NCBI RefSeq assembly: GCF_007786235.1
Contig: NZ_VNFK01000005.1
Span: 1 to 64,000, forward strand
From: Paenarthrobacter nitroguajacolicus
GTDB taxonomy: Bacteria; Actinomycetota; Actinomycetes; Actinomycetales; Micrococcaceae
Length of the DNA stretch: 64,000 bases
Direction of reading: 5' to 3'
The translations under genes were made by a program, and so were the position numbers. The notes beneath the pieces were generated by a model. It was not told the origin of the DNA. It searched no databases and worked only from the letters and a program-made list of their open reading frames with translations. The number at the start of each line of letters is the position of its first letter. Position 1 is the stretch's first letter. This document shows positions 37,200 through 45,256 of the stretch, in pieces.

Positions 37200-38123
37200 G
37201 TGATCATGACCGAAAAGCCCCTCCCGGACGTCTCACGACTGCGGCTCCTCAGCGAGGTTGCACGGCAAGGATCGCTGGCCGGCGCGGCCCGCGTCCTTGG
37301 CATCACCTCGTCCGCCGTTTCGCAACAGATCAGCGTCTTGGAGCGCGAGGCGGGTGTCCAGCTCCTGGACCGCTCGTCACGAGGTGTCGGCCTGACAGGT
37401 GCCGGCGAGATCCTGGTGGAGCACGCGCGTGCCGTGGTCCGGCTCCTGGAAGTTACCCGCGCTGAAATGGACCAGCTCAGCGGCGAACTCGCCGGCAGGG
37501 TACGGATAGGTTCCATTCCTTCGCTTGCGCGGACAGTACTTCTGCCGGTGGCCGAAAAGCTCGAGGTGACCGTCCCCGACGTCGAACTGACCGTCAACGT
37601 CGTGGAGCCGGTGGACAGCATTGAACAGTTGTTGAACGGCGCGCTGGACATTGCCATCGTCGACCTCTACGACAATGTGCCCATGGCCTTTCCGGACTAT
37701 CTGGTCACCCGGGAAGTCATGAGCGAGCCGCTGGTTTTGGTCACTCCGCCTGACTATGTGGTGCCCCCACGGCTCAAGCTGGCAGACCTCAAGAACGCGG
37801 ACTGGGTCCTGACGCCGGAAGCCGGTGCCTGCGGGCAAGCGGTCCGGTATGCGTGCCGCAACGAGGGTTTTGAGCCCAACATCCGATGGAGCGTGGACGA
37901 TCTTCTGCTGTTGGTTGAGTCGATATCGAGGGGGCGGGGAATCTCCTTGCTTCCTCCGCTCTCCATCGACAGCACAGTGGCGCCCGTTGGTATCCATGCC
38001 TTCGACAAGCCACGCATCCAGCGCCGGGTGCTCACCGTGACACGGAGCAGCGACGCCAAACGCCCCATCGTGAAGGCCGTTCTGGATGAAATCCACAACC
38101 TCCTGGGTAGAGCCGCCGCGTAA
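37200..38123 (+). CDS. LysR family transcriptional regulator (second)
   Basis: This 307-aa protein has a LysR winged helix (LRLLSEVARQGSLAGAARVLGITSSAVSQQISVLEREAG) and effector domain (GRVRIGSIPSLARTVLLPVAE, ALDIAIVDLYDN). It may begin at GTG 37200 or ATG 37206; neither has a strong ribosome binding site. It diverges from the M20 amidohydrolase gene and precedes the RidA-racemase-ABC genes on the same strand, so it probably regulates one or both sides. Confidence 0.9.
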   Translation: MIMTEKPLPDVSRLRLLSEVARQGSLAGAARVLGITSSAVSQQISVLEREAGVQLLDRSSRGVGLTGAGEILVEHARAVVRLLEVTRAEMDQLSGELAGRVRIGSIPSLARTVLLPVAEKLEVTVPDVELTVNVVEPVDSIEQLLNGALDIAIVDLYDNVPMAFPDYLVTREVMSEPLVLVTPPDYVVPPRLKLADLKNADWVLTPEAGACGQAVRYACRNEGFEPNIRWSVDDLLLLVESISRGRGISLLPPLSIDSTVAPVGIHAFDKPRIQRRVLTVTRSSDAKRPIVKAVLDEIHNLLGRAAA

Positions 38124-38232
38124 GCCGAGCGCCGCCGTCGTGGGTTAAGCGGCAGTAAAAGAATCTCTTGTGGCAGCGCCAGTAAACATCGTCCTGAAGC
38201 CGGCCTTAACCCCTTTTTCTCGCTCCATGCTT

Positions 38233-38256
38233 GTAGTGATCAGTGACGATCACCAC
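38233..38256. promoter_or_regulatory. Inverted repeat upstream of RidA gene
   Basis: GTAGTGATC (38233-38241) and GATCACCAC (38248-38256) form an inverted repeat matching at 8 of 9 positions with a 6-bp spacer. It lies 17 bases before the RidA start in the 149-bp gap after the LysR gene, overlapping the likely promoter. Candidate operator. Confidence 0.45.
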
Positions 38257-38272
38257 AAAGGAGAACGAAAAA

Positions 38273-38776
38273 ATGACCACCCTCGAACGACGCTTCGCAG
38301 AGGTTCCCGGACACTGGCAGGTGCCGGGCCACTTCAAGATCAACCACAGCCACGGCATCCGCGTGGGGGACATGATCTACGTCGGCGGCCAGGAAGACCT
38401 CGATGCGGACGGCAACGTCAATAACCCCGGCGACATCGTGGCCCAGTGCAAGAACGTCATGGAATCCCTGAAACGGGTCATCGAAAACCTCGGCGGCACC
38501 ATGGGCGACGTGGTCCAGTTCAACACCTTCTACGCCGGCGAACTCAGCTACGAAGAATGGCAGCGCACGTACGACATCCGCTTCAGCTACTTCCCCGCCC
38601 CAGGCCCCACCGCCACAGGCATCCTGATCGGCGAAGAACTCAACCTCCCCGGCATTCGCGTGGAAGTTAATGCCGTCGCTATCGTGGGCAGCGCGGCTAC
38701 CCGCATTGAAGCGTTCGACGGCGGCGCCCAGGCAGTGCTCGACGGTACCGATGCGGGGGAGGCCCCCGGTGTCTGA
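38273..38776 (+). CDS. RidA (YjgF/YER057c/UK114) family protein
   Basis: This protein of about 167 aa is a RidA-family member. It shows the typical IRVGDMIYVGGQEDLDADGNV, DIVAQCKNVMESLKRVIENLGG and PTATGILIGEELNLPGIRVEVNAVAI strands, with a 25-residue C-terminal extension. Start ATG 38273 follows AAAGGAGAA. Archetypal RidA hydrolyses reactive enamines and imines to ketoacids and ammonia, but the active-site arginine that would define that subgroup is not obvious here (the segment reads P-G-I-R-V-E-V), so a specialised catabolic deaminase is also possible. It is translationally coupled to the racemase-fold gene and heads the cluster. Confidence 0.87.
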   Translation: MTTLERRFAEVPGHWQVPGHFKINHSHGIRVGDMIYVGGQEDLDADGNVNNPGDIVAQCKNVMESLKRVIENLGGTMGDVVQFNTFYAGELSYEEWQRTYDIRFSYFPAPGPTATGILIGEELNLPGIRVEVNAVAIVGSAATRIEAFDGGAQAVLDGTDAGEAPGV

Positions 38777-39542
38777 GGTCAAGCCCCAACTTGGCGTCAT
38801 CCTGTGCGACCTCGATTCCTATCCCGTGGACTACATCGAGTGCCTCACCCCGGATGCCTCGGGCATCAGCGACAACCCGGTGGGCTTCTTCGAGAACCCT
38901 GCCAGTTGGCAAGGTCTTCCCGTTGCCTATGCCGTGGCCCGCGGAGCCCGTGTGGAACCGTTGGTCAATGGCGAACCTGAAGCCATTGAGGCTTTCTGGT
39001 CCGCCAGCGAAAAGCTGGCCCACTGCCCCCTGGTCATCACGGATTGCGGGTTCTTCTTCTACGCCCGCAAGGACATGCGCCAAACAGCCAACGTCATCAC
39101 CAGCGGATTGGACCTGCTTCCCATCGCCTCAGTGCTGACAAGCAAGGACATCGGTGTGTTGACGGTTTCCGAGTCGCTCGCCTCGAAGCTCCTCGGAGAC
39201 CACGTGCTGTCCTCGCGACTGGTGATCGCAGGCATGGAAGCCGAGCCCGGCTGGTCCACGATGCTGACCAACGACCACGCTTTGGGCAACGGCTGGGATC
39301 AGGCCTTGCTGAAGGAAGGCGTAGCTGCTGTTGCCAAGCGTGAGTTCGGCCCCGGCGGACGCCTTGCGAACATCGGCGTCCTGGTCCTCGAATGCACCCT
39401 GCTGCCCGAATTCCGCCAGGAAATCCGCAAGTACACCGATGTGCCGATCCTCGACGTCGCCTCCTTCGCGCTGAACGCGTTGGGTAAGGGTTTCGACGCC
39501 GGTGCGCCGGCAGCGGGGTCCAGCGCCACCTTGAGCCAATGA
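38769..39542 (+). CDS. Aspartate/glutamate racemase-fold enzyme
   Basis: This protein of about 257 aa has the Asp/Glu racemase superfamily layout, with two cysteines in the positions of the acid/base pair: C93 in ITDCGFFF and C209 in VLECTLLP. Superfamily members include amino-acid and hydantoin racemases, maleate isomerase and arylmalonate decarboxylase, so the precise reaction is open. The GTG start at 38769 lies inside the RidA gene end, with GGGGAGG upstream. The stop overlaps the ABC ATPase start (ATGA). Confidence 0.75.
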   Translation: MSEVKPQLGVILCDLDSYPVDYIECLTPDASGISDNPVGFFENPASWQGLPVAYAVARGARVEPLVNGEPEAIEAFWSASEKLAHCPLVITDCGFFFYARKDMRQTANVITSGLDLLPIASVLTSKDIGVLTVSESLASKLLGDHVLSSRLVIAGMEAEPGWSTMLTNDHALGNGWDQALLKEGVAAVAKREFGPGGRLANIGVLVLECTLLPEFRQEIRKYTDVPILDVASFALNALGKGFDAGAPAAGSSATLSQ

Positions 39543-40336
39543 CACAAGTCAGGAACGAGTCAGTCATGCATGAAGACACCGAGCAGGATCGGATCGCCAT
39601 ATCCCTTGAGTCAGTGGTCAAGAAGTATGGGGATCACACAGTGATCAACGACGTGTCATTGTCCGTTCGGGAAGGCGAGGTGATTGCCATCATCGGCCCC
39701 AGCGGTGCCGGCAAGAGCACCCTGCTGAGGTGCATCAATTTGTTGGAGGTCCCCGACCGCGGTCGGATCACGGTGGAAGGCAACCATGTGGATGCCGGAA
39801 CCCAGATCAGCCACAAGGACCTGGTCCGTCTGCGCCGCAACGTCGGAATGGTGTTCCAGTCCTTCAACCTCTTTCCGCATATGACGGTTCTGCGGAATAT
39901 TTCGCTCCCCCAGGAGCGTGTGCTCGGGCGGAGCCGGCAGGAAGCAGACGCCCGCTCCATGAAGCTTTTGGAAAGGGTGGGACTGGCCGACAAGGCCCAG
40001 CAATATCCCAGCCGTTGTTCCGGAGGCCAGCAGCAGCGCATCGCCATTGCACGGGCGTTGGCCCTGGACCCCCGCGTGATGCTCTTCGACGAACCTACGT
40101 CGGCGCTGGACCCGGAAGTGGGTCTCGAAGTGCTGGCGGTGATGCGCGAGCTGGCGGCTGAAGGAATGACCATGGTGGTGGTCACCCACGAGATGCAGTT
40201 CGCCAGGGATGTTTCGGACCGTGTGGTGGTGATGGCAGAGGGAGCCATCCTCGAAGAGGGCGATCCCGCGGACGTGTTCACCGCACCCGCCATGGACCGT
40301 ACGCGGAAGTTCCTTCGCGCAGTTCTGGAGCGCTGA
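39539..40336 (+). CDS. Amino-acid ABC transporter ATP-binding protein
   Basis: This 265-aa ATPase of the GlnQ/HisP type has Walker A (GPSGAGKST), Q-loop ([11 protein letters not shown]), signature (CSGGQQQR, with Cys in place of the usual Leu), Walker B ([11 protein letters not shown]) and switch His (VTHEMQFA). ATGA overlap with the racemase-fold gene makes it part of the same operon. It energises the two permeases that follow. Confidence 0.92.
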   Translation: MTQVRNESVMHEDTEQDRIAISLESVVKKYGDHTVINDVSLSVREGEVIAIIGPSGAGKSTLLRCINLLEVPDRGRITVEGNHVDAGTQISHKDLVRLRRNVGMVFQSFNLFPHMTVLRNISLPQERVLGRSRQEADARSMKLLERVGLADKAQQYPSRCSGGQQQRIAIARALALDPRVMLFDEPTSALDPEVGLEVLAVMRELAAEGMTMVVVTHEMQFARDVSDRVVVMAEGAILEEGDPADVFTAPAMDRTRKFLRAVLER

Positions 40337-40337
40337 C

Positions 40338-40976
40338 ATGGAACACCTCTCAGTGGTGGCACAGGGCGTCTCCATGACGCTGCTGCTGACACTCTCCTCG
40401 CTACTGTTCGGCGCCATCGGCGGTATACCGTTGGTCCTTGCGCGCCGGTCGCGGCTTGCCTTGGTGCGGTTTACTGCCCGCGCCCTTATCGAACTGCTGC
40501 GCGGGATCCCGCCGCTGGCCTGGCTCTTCATCATCTACTTCGGTGTAGGTACTGGTGTCATTGAACTGAGTTCCTTCGCGGCCGCCGTCATCGGGTTCGG
40601 ATTGGTCTCCTCTGCCTACATGGCTGAGATCTATCGAGGTGGGCTGACGGCCATCCATGACGGCCAATGGGAAGCCAGCGATGCCCTGGGCCTGTCGCAT
40701 GCGGCCACCCTGGTCACCATCATTGGCCCCCAAGTCCTTCGTGTCTCCATTCCGGCCGCTGCGACGTTCGCCATCGGATTGCTCAAGGACTCCTCTGTTG
40801 CCTCCGTCATCGGTGTCCAGGACACCATTTATTGGGCCAGCCACGAATCCACGGTGACGGGTGACGCGATCGTGCCCTTCCTTTGGGCTGCCGGGCTGTA
40901 CGTGGCCATGACCATTCCTTGTGCGTGGGCAACGCGGTTGCTGGATGCCAAGCTCCGAAAGCGGGTTGCGCGATGA
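40338..40976 (+). CDS. Amino-acid ABC transporter permease (first)
   Basis: This 212-aa permease of the HisM/GltJ family has about five TM segments and the EAA loop EASDALGLSHAATLVTIIGPQV. It starts one base after the ATPase stop and overlaps the second permease (ATGA). It is short but complete. Confidence 0.9.
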   Translation: MEHLSVVAQGVSMTLLLTLSSLLFGAIGGIPLVLARRSRLALVRFTARALIELLRGIPPLAWLFIIYFGVGTGVIELSSFAAAVIGFGLVSSAYMAEIYRGGLTAIHDGQWEASDALGLSHAATLVTIIGPQVLRVSIPAAATFAIGLLKDSSVASVIGVQDTIYWASHESTVTGDAIVPFLWAAGLYVAMTIPCAWATRLLDAKLRKRVAR

Positions 40977-41626
40977 CGTTCTTCAACGACTGGGTGGACT
41001 ACTTCCCTGACCTGTTGGGCGGGCTCGGTGTCAGCCTGCAGCTGACCCTGGTAACGCTGCTGATCGGCCTTCCTGCCGGACTTGTGCTGGCTCTTGCTGC
41101 TGGTTCAAAGAAACGAGTCGTCCGTGTCGTAGCCATTGGCGTGATCGAGGTGGGCCGCGGAACCCCGGCCCTCGTGGTCCTGCAGCTGTTCTATTTCGGG
41201 CTCCCGACCGCCGGAATGACCCTGACCTCCTTCGTGGCAGCATCGCTGGCTCTGGCTTTCACCACTGCGGCCTATACCAGCGAGATCCTGCGAGGCGGGC
41301 TGCAGGCCGTGCCGAGCGGTGAAGTGGAAGCAGCGCATGCCTTGGGGATGGCACGCGGCGACATCCTTCGATTTGTTGTGATTCCGCAAGGGATCAGAAT
41401 CGCCATCCCGCCGCTCATGGGGTTCGCGATCATGGTGTTCCAAGCGACCTCCTTGGCCTACACCATTGCCATGCCGGAATTGATGAGCCAGGCCTACTCC
41501 ATCGGCTCCATCACGTTCCGCTACCTGAGCATCCTTACCCTCGCGGGTTTGATGTACGCCTTGATCACTATTCCCGCGAGTTCCCTGAGCAACTTCGTTG
41601 AGTATCGCCTGGCCCGTCACCGCTGA
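40973..41626 (+). CDS. Amino-acid ABC transporter permease (second)
   Basis: This 217-aa permease begins at ATG 40973, overlapping the stop of the first permease. It has SLQLTLVTLLIGLPAGLVLALA near the start and the EAA loop EVEAAHALGMARGDILRFVVIPQG. With the first permease it would form a heterodimeric channel of the HisQM type. Confidence 0.9.
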   Translation: MTFFNDWVDYFPDLLGGLGVSLQLTLVTLLIGLPAGLVLALAAGSKKRVVRVVAIGVIEVGRGTPALVVLQLFYFGLPTAGMTLTSFVAASLALAFTTAAYTSEILRGGLQAVPSGEVEAAHALGMARGDILRFVVIPQGIRIAIPPLMGFAIMVFQATSLAYTIAMPELMSQAYSIGSITFRYLSILTLAGLMYALITIPASSLSNFVEYRLARHR

Positions 41627-41659
41627 CGTTCCAGGCAACATAGACCCAGAGGACCCACC

Positions 41660-42502
41660 ATGAAACTACGAATGATTGCGTCAACAGTGGCTGCGTTGAC
41701 GTTGGCTGCGGCCCTGAGCGGTTGCGGTGGCAACACCGAAGCTGCCGGATCCAAAGTCTCCGCCGACTGCAAACCTGCTTCCGACTTCGGCACCATCAAG
41801 AAGGGCAACTTGACGGTTGCCGTCTATGAAGCGCCGCCCTACGTCACGTTCAAGGGCAATGAACTCGGGGGAGTCGACGGCGACATCCTCACGGGATTTG
41901 CCCAAAAGGAATGCCTCTCCATCACCACGGTGTCCGCCGCTGCTGCAGCCGTCATCCCCACGGTCCAGGGTGGCCGGGCCGATATTGCTACGGGCGGCTG
42001 GTGGCGGTCCAAGGCTCGGGCCGACATCCTTGATCTGACTGAACCGATCTATACCGACCAGATGGTGCTGATTTCCAAGGACGGGCTCAACAAGGTCACT
42101 GACCTTAAAGGCAAGAAAGTAGGGACTGTCAACGGCAACGTGTGGGTGGACGACGCCAAGAGCTACCTCGGCGGCGACTTGCAGCTCTATAAAGCCCCCG
42201 TGGACTTGTTCCAGGACCTCAAATCCGGCCGGCTGGACGTTGGAATCGATGGTTTCGGTGAAGCGCATCAAAACAGCAACGGGCTCAAAGTCGAAGTTCT
42301 GGACCCGGACAGTGCCATCAAGGCATCGCTCGAGCCGCCGCAGACGTGCTTGCCGGTGACCAAGGGCAACACCGCGTTGGTTACAGCCCTTAACGAGTAC
42401 GTGGAGAGCCTTCGCCAGGACGGCAGTTTGGAGAAGATCGTGGTGAAGAACGGCTTCCCGGCCTCCTCCATCAAGACGGGGGACGCCCGCCTGATCGGCT
42501 GA
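41660..42502 (+). CDS. ABC substrate-binding lipoprotein
   Basis: This 280-aa protein has a lipoprotein signal (lipobox LSGCGG at residues ~20-25) and a family-3 solute-binding domain (GNLTVAVYEAPPYVTFKGNE, GVDGDILTGFAQKEC). The mature protein contains two further cysteines. AGAGGA precedes the start. It is the last gene of the RidA-racemase-ABC operon and is followed by a very strong hairpin. Ligand unknown. Confidence 0.9.
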   Translation: MKLRMIASTVAALTLAAALSGCGGNTEAAGSKVSADCKPASDFGTIKKGNLTVAVYEAPPYVTFKGNELGGVDGDILTGFAQKECLSITTVSAAAAAVIPTVQGGRADIATGGWWRSKARADILDLTEPIYTDQMVLISKDGLNKVTDLKGKKVGTVNGNVWVDDAKSYLGGDLQLYKAPVDLFQDLKSGRLDVGIDGFGEAHQNSNGLKVEVLDPDSAIKASLEPPQTCLPVTKGNTALVTALNEYVESLRQDGSLEKIVVKNGFPASSIKTGDARLIG

Positions 42503-42515
42503 TCTGCCCAAGTAA

Positions 42516-42563
42516 CTGGCAGTAGTGGTTGTTCTGATGCCTCAGAACAACCACTACTGCCAG
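42516..42563 (+). terminator. Strong 22-bp hairpin after ABC operon
   Basis: Two perfect 22-bp arms (42516-42537 and 42542-42563) surround a TGCC loop. It is the longest perfect hairpin seen in the window, with a moderate GC content and no T tract. Termination for the upstream operon is likely; a role in mRNA stability is possible. Confidence 0.85.
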
Positions 42564-42610
42564 CCAGTTGGGCTGCGCGGGCAATCCTGATCCTGTGGCA
42601 GGCTAACCAC

Positions 42611-43852
42611 ATGGTCACGCACGCACACGCCTCCGGAAGTCCGGGATTTGACTCGTCCCATTCACTCGTCAGCGGGGACGTGCGCCGGCACAACCTTGAG
42701 TTGGTGGCTGGGCACCTCGTTGAACATGGTCCCAGTTCCCGCAGCCAGATAGCCGAAGGGACGGGGCTGACGCGGGGCGCAGTGACCGCGCTGACGCGGT
42801 TGCTGGTGGATGCCGGGACTATTCGGGAGGTGGAACCTGTGTCTGCTGGAGGGAAGGGCCGGCCGCAGACACTCCTGGAATTGGCCGCCAACGATGTCGC
42901 CCTGGTGATCCTTCAACTGGACGCCGACGAGGCCACCGCGGTGGTTGCCTCCCTGGCCGGGGATGTCCTGTTCCGCACCGCTGATCACCACGGGCGGCCC
43001 ATGGGGGACCCGGAACCTGTGCTTGATGTCCTGGCGACAGTGCTGGAGCGTGCTGTGGCAGCGGCTGGGGGAATGCAGCGGCGCGTGGTGGATGTGACGG
43101 TGGTGGTCTTCGCGCCGGTACTTGGTGATCCGCCCGTGGTTTTCGGTGATTCAGACATGGGCTGGGGTGAAGTGGATGTTCTCGGCGGGCTTCGAAAGCG
43201 GGTTCCCGGCTTACCGGGGAGTGTCTCCTTGCATTCGGACGCCGGGTTCGCGGCCATGGCCGAGTTCGATCTGATCCCCGGCATCAGGGACATGGTCTAT
43301 CTGAAGAGCAATTCGGGAATCGGAGGAGCCATCATTCTTGGCGGCAGGCTCCGCACGGGAGCTCATGGCTTGGCGGGCGGATTCGGACACCTTCCCATGG
43401 ACCACCTGGGGGAACGCTGCGTCTGCGGGCAACGTGGCTGCCTGGTCCTGGTTGCGGGACCTGATGTCGTCCTGAAATCTGCTGGGTTGGGCGAAGAACT
43501 GGAAACTGCGGGCCTGGGCAGTGCCTTGGGGGATCTGACTGACCGGATTGCCCGCGGCGACGCAAGGGCGGTCGAGTCCTTCGACGCCGCGGCGGACTGG
43601 GTTGCGCGGGCCCTTCACGTCCTCAGCCGTACCCTGGACCCCCAGACGGTGGTGTTGGGCGGGTATTGGTCGGTGCTGGCTGACCGGATCGAACGCTCCT
43701 TCGCCGAGCACGCCCCGGTCTCTGCTTCACCGGGGAGTTACCTGCCCACTATCCGGGCCGGACAGCTGGAGAACGAAGCGACCCTTGTTGGGGCGATTCG
43801 GGAATCGAGAAAACGGTTGCTCCATGAGCCACTGGAAGTGCGTTTAATTTAA
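42611..43852 (+). CDS. ROK family transcriptional regulator (first)
   Basis: This 413-aa protein has an N-terminal MarR-like winged helix (LVEHGPSSRSQIAEGTGLTRGAVTALTRLLVDAG) and a C-terminal ROK sugar-kinase-like domain with GFGHLPMD and the zinc motif C-V-C-G-x-x-G-C-L. It probably represses the MFS transporter and esterase genes that follow on the same strand, sensing a sugar ligand. The start at 42611 is chosen by fit to the family; no strong ribosome binding site is visible. Confidence 0.88.
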   Translation: MVTHAHASGSPGFDSSHSLVSGDVRRHNLELVAGHLVEHGPSSRSQIAEGTGLTRGAVTALTRLLVDAGTIREVEPVSAGGKGRPQTLLELAANDVALVILQLDADEATAVVASLAGDVLFRTADHHGRPMGDPEPVLDVLATVLERAVAAAGGMQRRVVDVTVVVFAPVLGDPPVVFGDSDMGWGEVDVLGGLRKRVPGLPGSVSLHSDAGFAAMAEFDLIPGIRDMVYLKSNSGIGGAIILGGRLRTGAHGLAGGFGHLPMDHLGERCVCGQRGCLVLVAGPDVVLKSAGLGEELETAGLGSALGDLTDRIARGDARAVESFDAAADWVARALHVLSRTLDPQTVVLGGYWSVLADRIERSFAEHAPVSASPGSYLPTIRAGQLENEATLVGAIRESRKRLLHEPLEVRLI

Positions 43853-43855
43853 CCC

Positions 43856-43884
43856 TTGAATTATCTATGGATGCGGCGCATACT
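43856..43884 (+). promoter_or_regulatory. Promoter of MFS-esterase genes
   Basis: TTGAAT (43856-43861), 17-bp spacing and CATACT (43879-43884) give a plausible -35/-10 pair just after the ROK gene. Confidence 0.5.
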
Positions 43885-43895
43885 CAATCCCAAGT

Positions 43896-43916
43896 GATCG
43901 TCGAATTTCGATGATC
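43896..43916. promoter_or_regulatory. 21-bp palindrome, putative ROK operator
   Basis: GATCGTCGAA-T-TTCGATGATC is a palindrome with nine of ten pairs matching, located about 11 bases past the -10 and 30 bases before the MFS start, where repressor binding would block transcription. The adjacent ROK protein is the obvious candidate. Confidence 0.6.
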
Positions 43917-43945
43917 CCGCCGTAACTTTCTCGATGAGGAGAGTC

Positions 43946-45244
43946 GTGTCCTTCCCCCTGCCTGAGATCAATTCCCCGCCCCCGTCCCCGCAGGTTGCCA
44001 ACAAGTCTTCGCCCGCAACAGCAACGAGCCGCCCAGCCGGCAGGGGCCTGTTGCCGTCGCTGGCCGTCACCTCCATGGTCCTGTTCGCCACCTACTCCGG
44101 ACTCATCGCAGTGCTTCTGCCAAACCAGGTGGCCGCCATCGACGAGGCCAACAAGGTAGCCAACTTCGCCACCATCTCCACGACCTCGTTCTTCTTCACG
44201 CTGTTCGCCCAACCCGTTGTGGGGGCGCTCAGTGACCGGACACGGAGCAGGCTCGGCAGGCGGGCGCCCTGGATGCTGATCGGAGCCGCGATCGGCGCGG
44301 TGTTCCTCATGGGACTCGGCGGCCTCGAATCGATCTTCTGGATAGTGTGCTTCTGGGTGATCATCCAGGTGTCGCTGAACGCCTTGCAGGGCCCGTTCTC
44401 CGCGATTGTCCCGGACAGGTTCCCCCGGGAACGCCGGGGGATCGCCTCGTCCATGGTCGGTGTGGGGACGATGGCCGGCTCCACTGCCGGGGTGATCCTG
44501 GCAGGCAACCTCGCCGGCAATGTCGGCCTGGGCTATACGGTGTTCGGCATTGCAGTCCTGGTGGCCGCGCTGCTGTTTGTCCTGCTGCACCGCGACTTCC
44601 CCAGCCGGAACGTGACGCATCCCCCGTTCCAGTGGAAGCAGTTCCTCGCCGGATTCGTCATCAGCCCGCGACGGCACCCGGACTTCGCGTGGGCCTTCGC
44701 GGCCCGCTTCCTCTTTACCCTTGGCTACTTCGTGGTCTTCACTTTCCAGCTGTACATCCTGACGGATTACGTCGGCCTGGCGCTCGCAGAAGCCAACGCC
44801 ACCATAGGCCTGCTGAGCCTTGCCGGCCTCGGCAGCACCCTGATCTCCGTTTCGCTGGGTGGCTGGTGGAGTGACCGCATCGGCAAGCGCAAGGTGTTCG
44901 TCTACGTCGCGTCCGCATTGATGGTGCTGGGACTGCTGATGCCGGTGATCATGCCGAACATCACCGGCATGATCGCCATGGGCGTCGTCAACGGATTCGG
45001 CTTCGGACTCTACATGGCCTGCGACACGGCCCTGATGACCGAAGTCCTCCCAGGTGGCGGTACGGCCGCCGCAAAGGACCTCGGAATTCTCAACATCGCC
45101 ACCAACATCCCGCAGGCAATGAGTCCGGTCGTTGCCAGTGTGCTGATCAGTTCTTTTGGCGGCTACCCCGCCCTCTTCATTTTCGGCATGGCAGCGGTGG
45201 CGATCGCCGCCGTCGTGCTTGTCCCCATCAAAAGCGTCCGATAG
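43946..45244 (+). CDS. MFS transporter
   Basis: This protein of about 432 aa has 12 predicted TM segments. The MFS loop 2-3 signature (GALSDRTRSRLGRRAPWM) is near residue 90 and a second copy (GWWSDRIGKRKVF) follows in the C-terminal half. The GTG at 43946 is preceded by GAGGAG, favouring it over ATG 43934. The D-R-T-R-S-R-x-G-R-R loop is common in glycoside/sugar symporters. It is followed 12 bp later by a carboxylesterase gene, so both are probably one operon under the ROK regulator. Confidence 0.88.
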   Translation: MSFPLPEINSPPPSPQVANKSSPATATSRPAGRGLLPSLAVTSMVLFATYSGLIAVLLPNQVAAIDEANKVANFATISTTSFFFTLFAQPVVGALSDRTRSRLGRRAPWMLIGAAIGAVFLMGLGGLESIFWIVCFWVIIQVSLNALQGPFSAIVPDRFPRERRGIASSMVGVGTMAGSTAGVILAGNLAGNVGLGYTVFGIAVLVAALLFVLLHRDFPSRNVTHPPFQWKQFLAGFVISPRRHPDFAWAFAARFLFTLGYFVVFTFQLYILTDYVGLALAEANATIGLLSLAGLGSTLISVSLGGWWSDRIGKRKVFVYVASALMVLGLLMPVIMPNITGMIAMGVVNGFGFGLYMACDTALMTEVLPGGGTAAAKDLGILNIATNIPQAMSPVVASVLISSFGGYPALFIFGMAAVAIAAVVLVPIKSVR

Positions 45245-45256
45245 GAGCCCCACCGC

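Noticed and set aside
38243..38272. Earlier ATG for the RidA gene
   Set aside because: It lies inside the putative operator and ahead of the AAAGGAG site; the ATG at 38273 fits better.
43865..45253. 462-codon open frame on the minus strand
   Set aside because: Antisense to the MFS transporter; rich in Gly, Asp, His and Arg with no recognisable motif.
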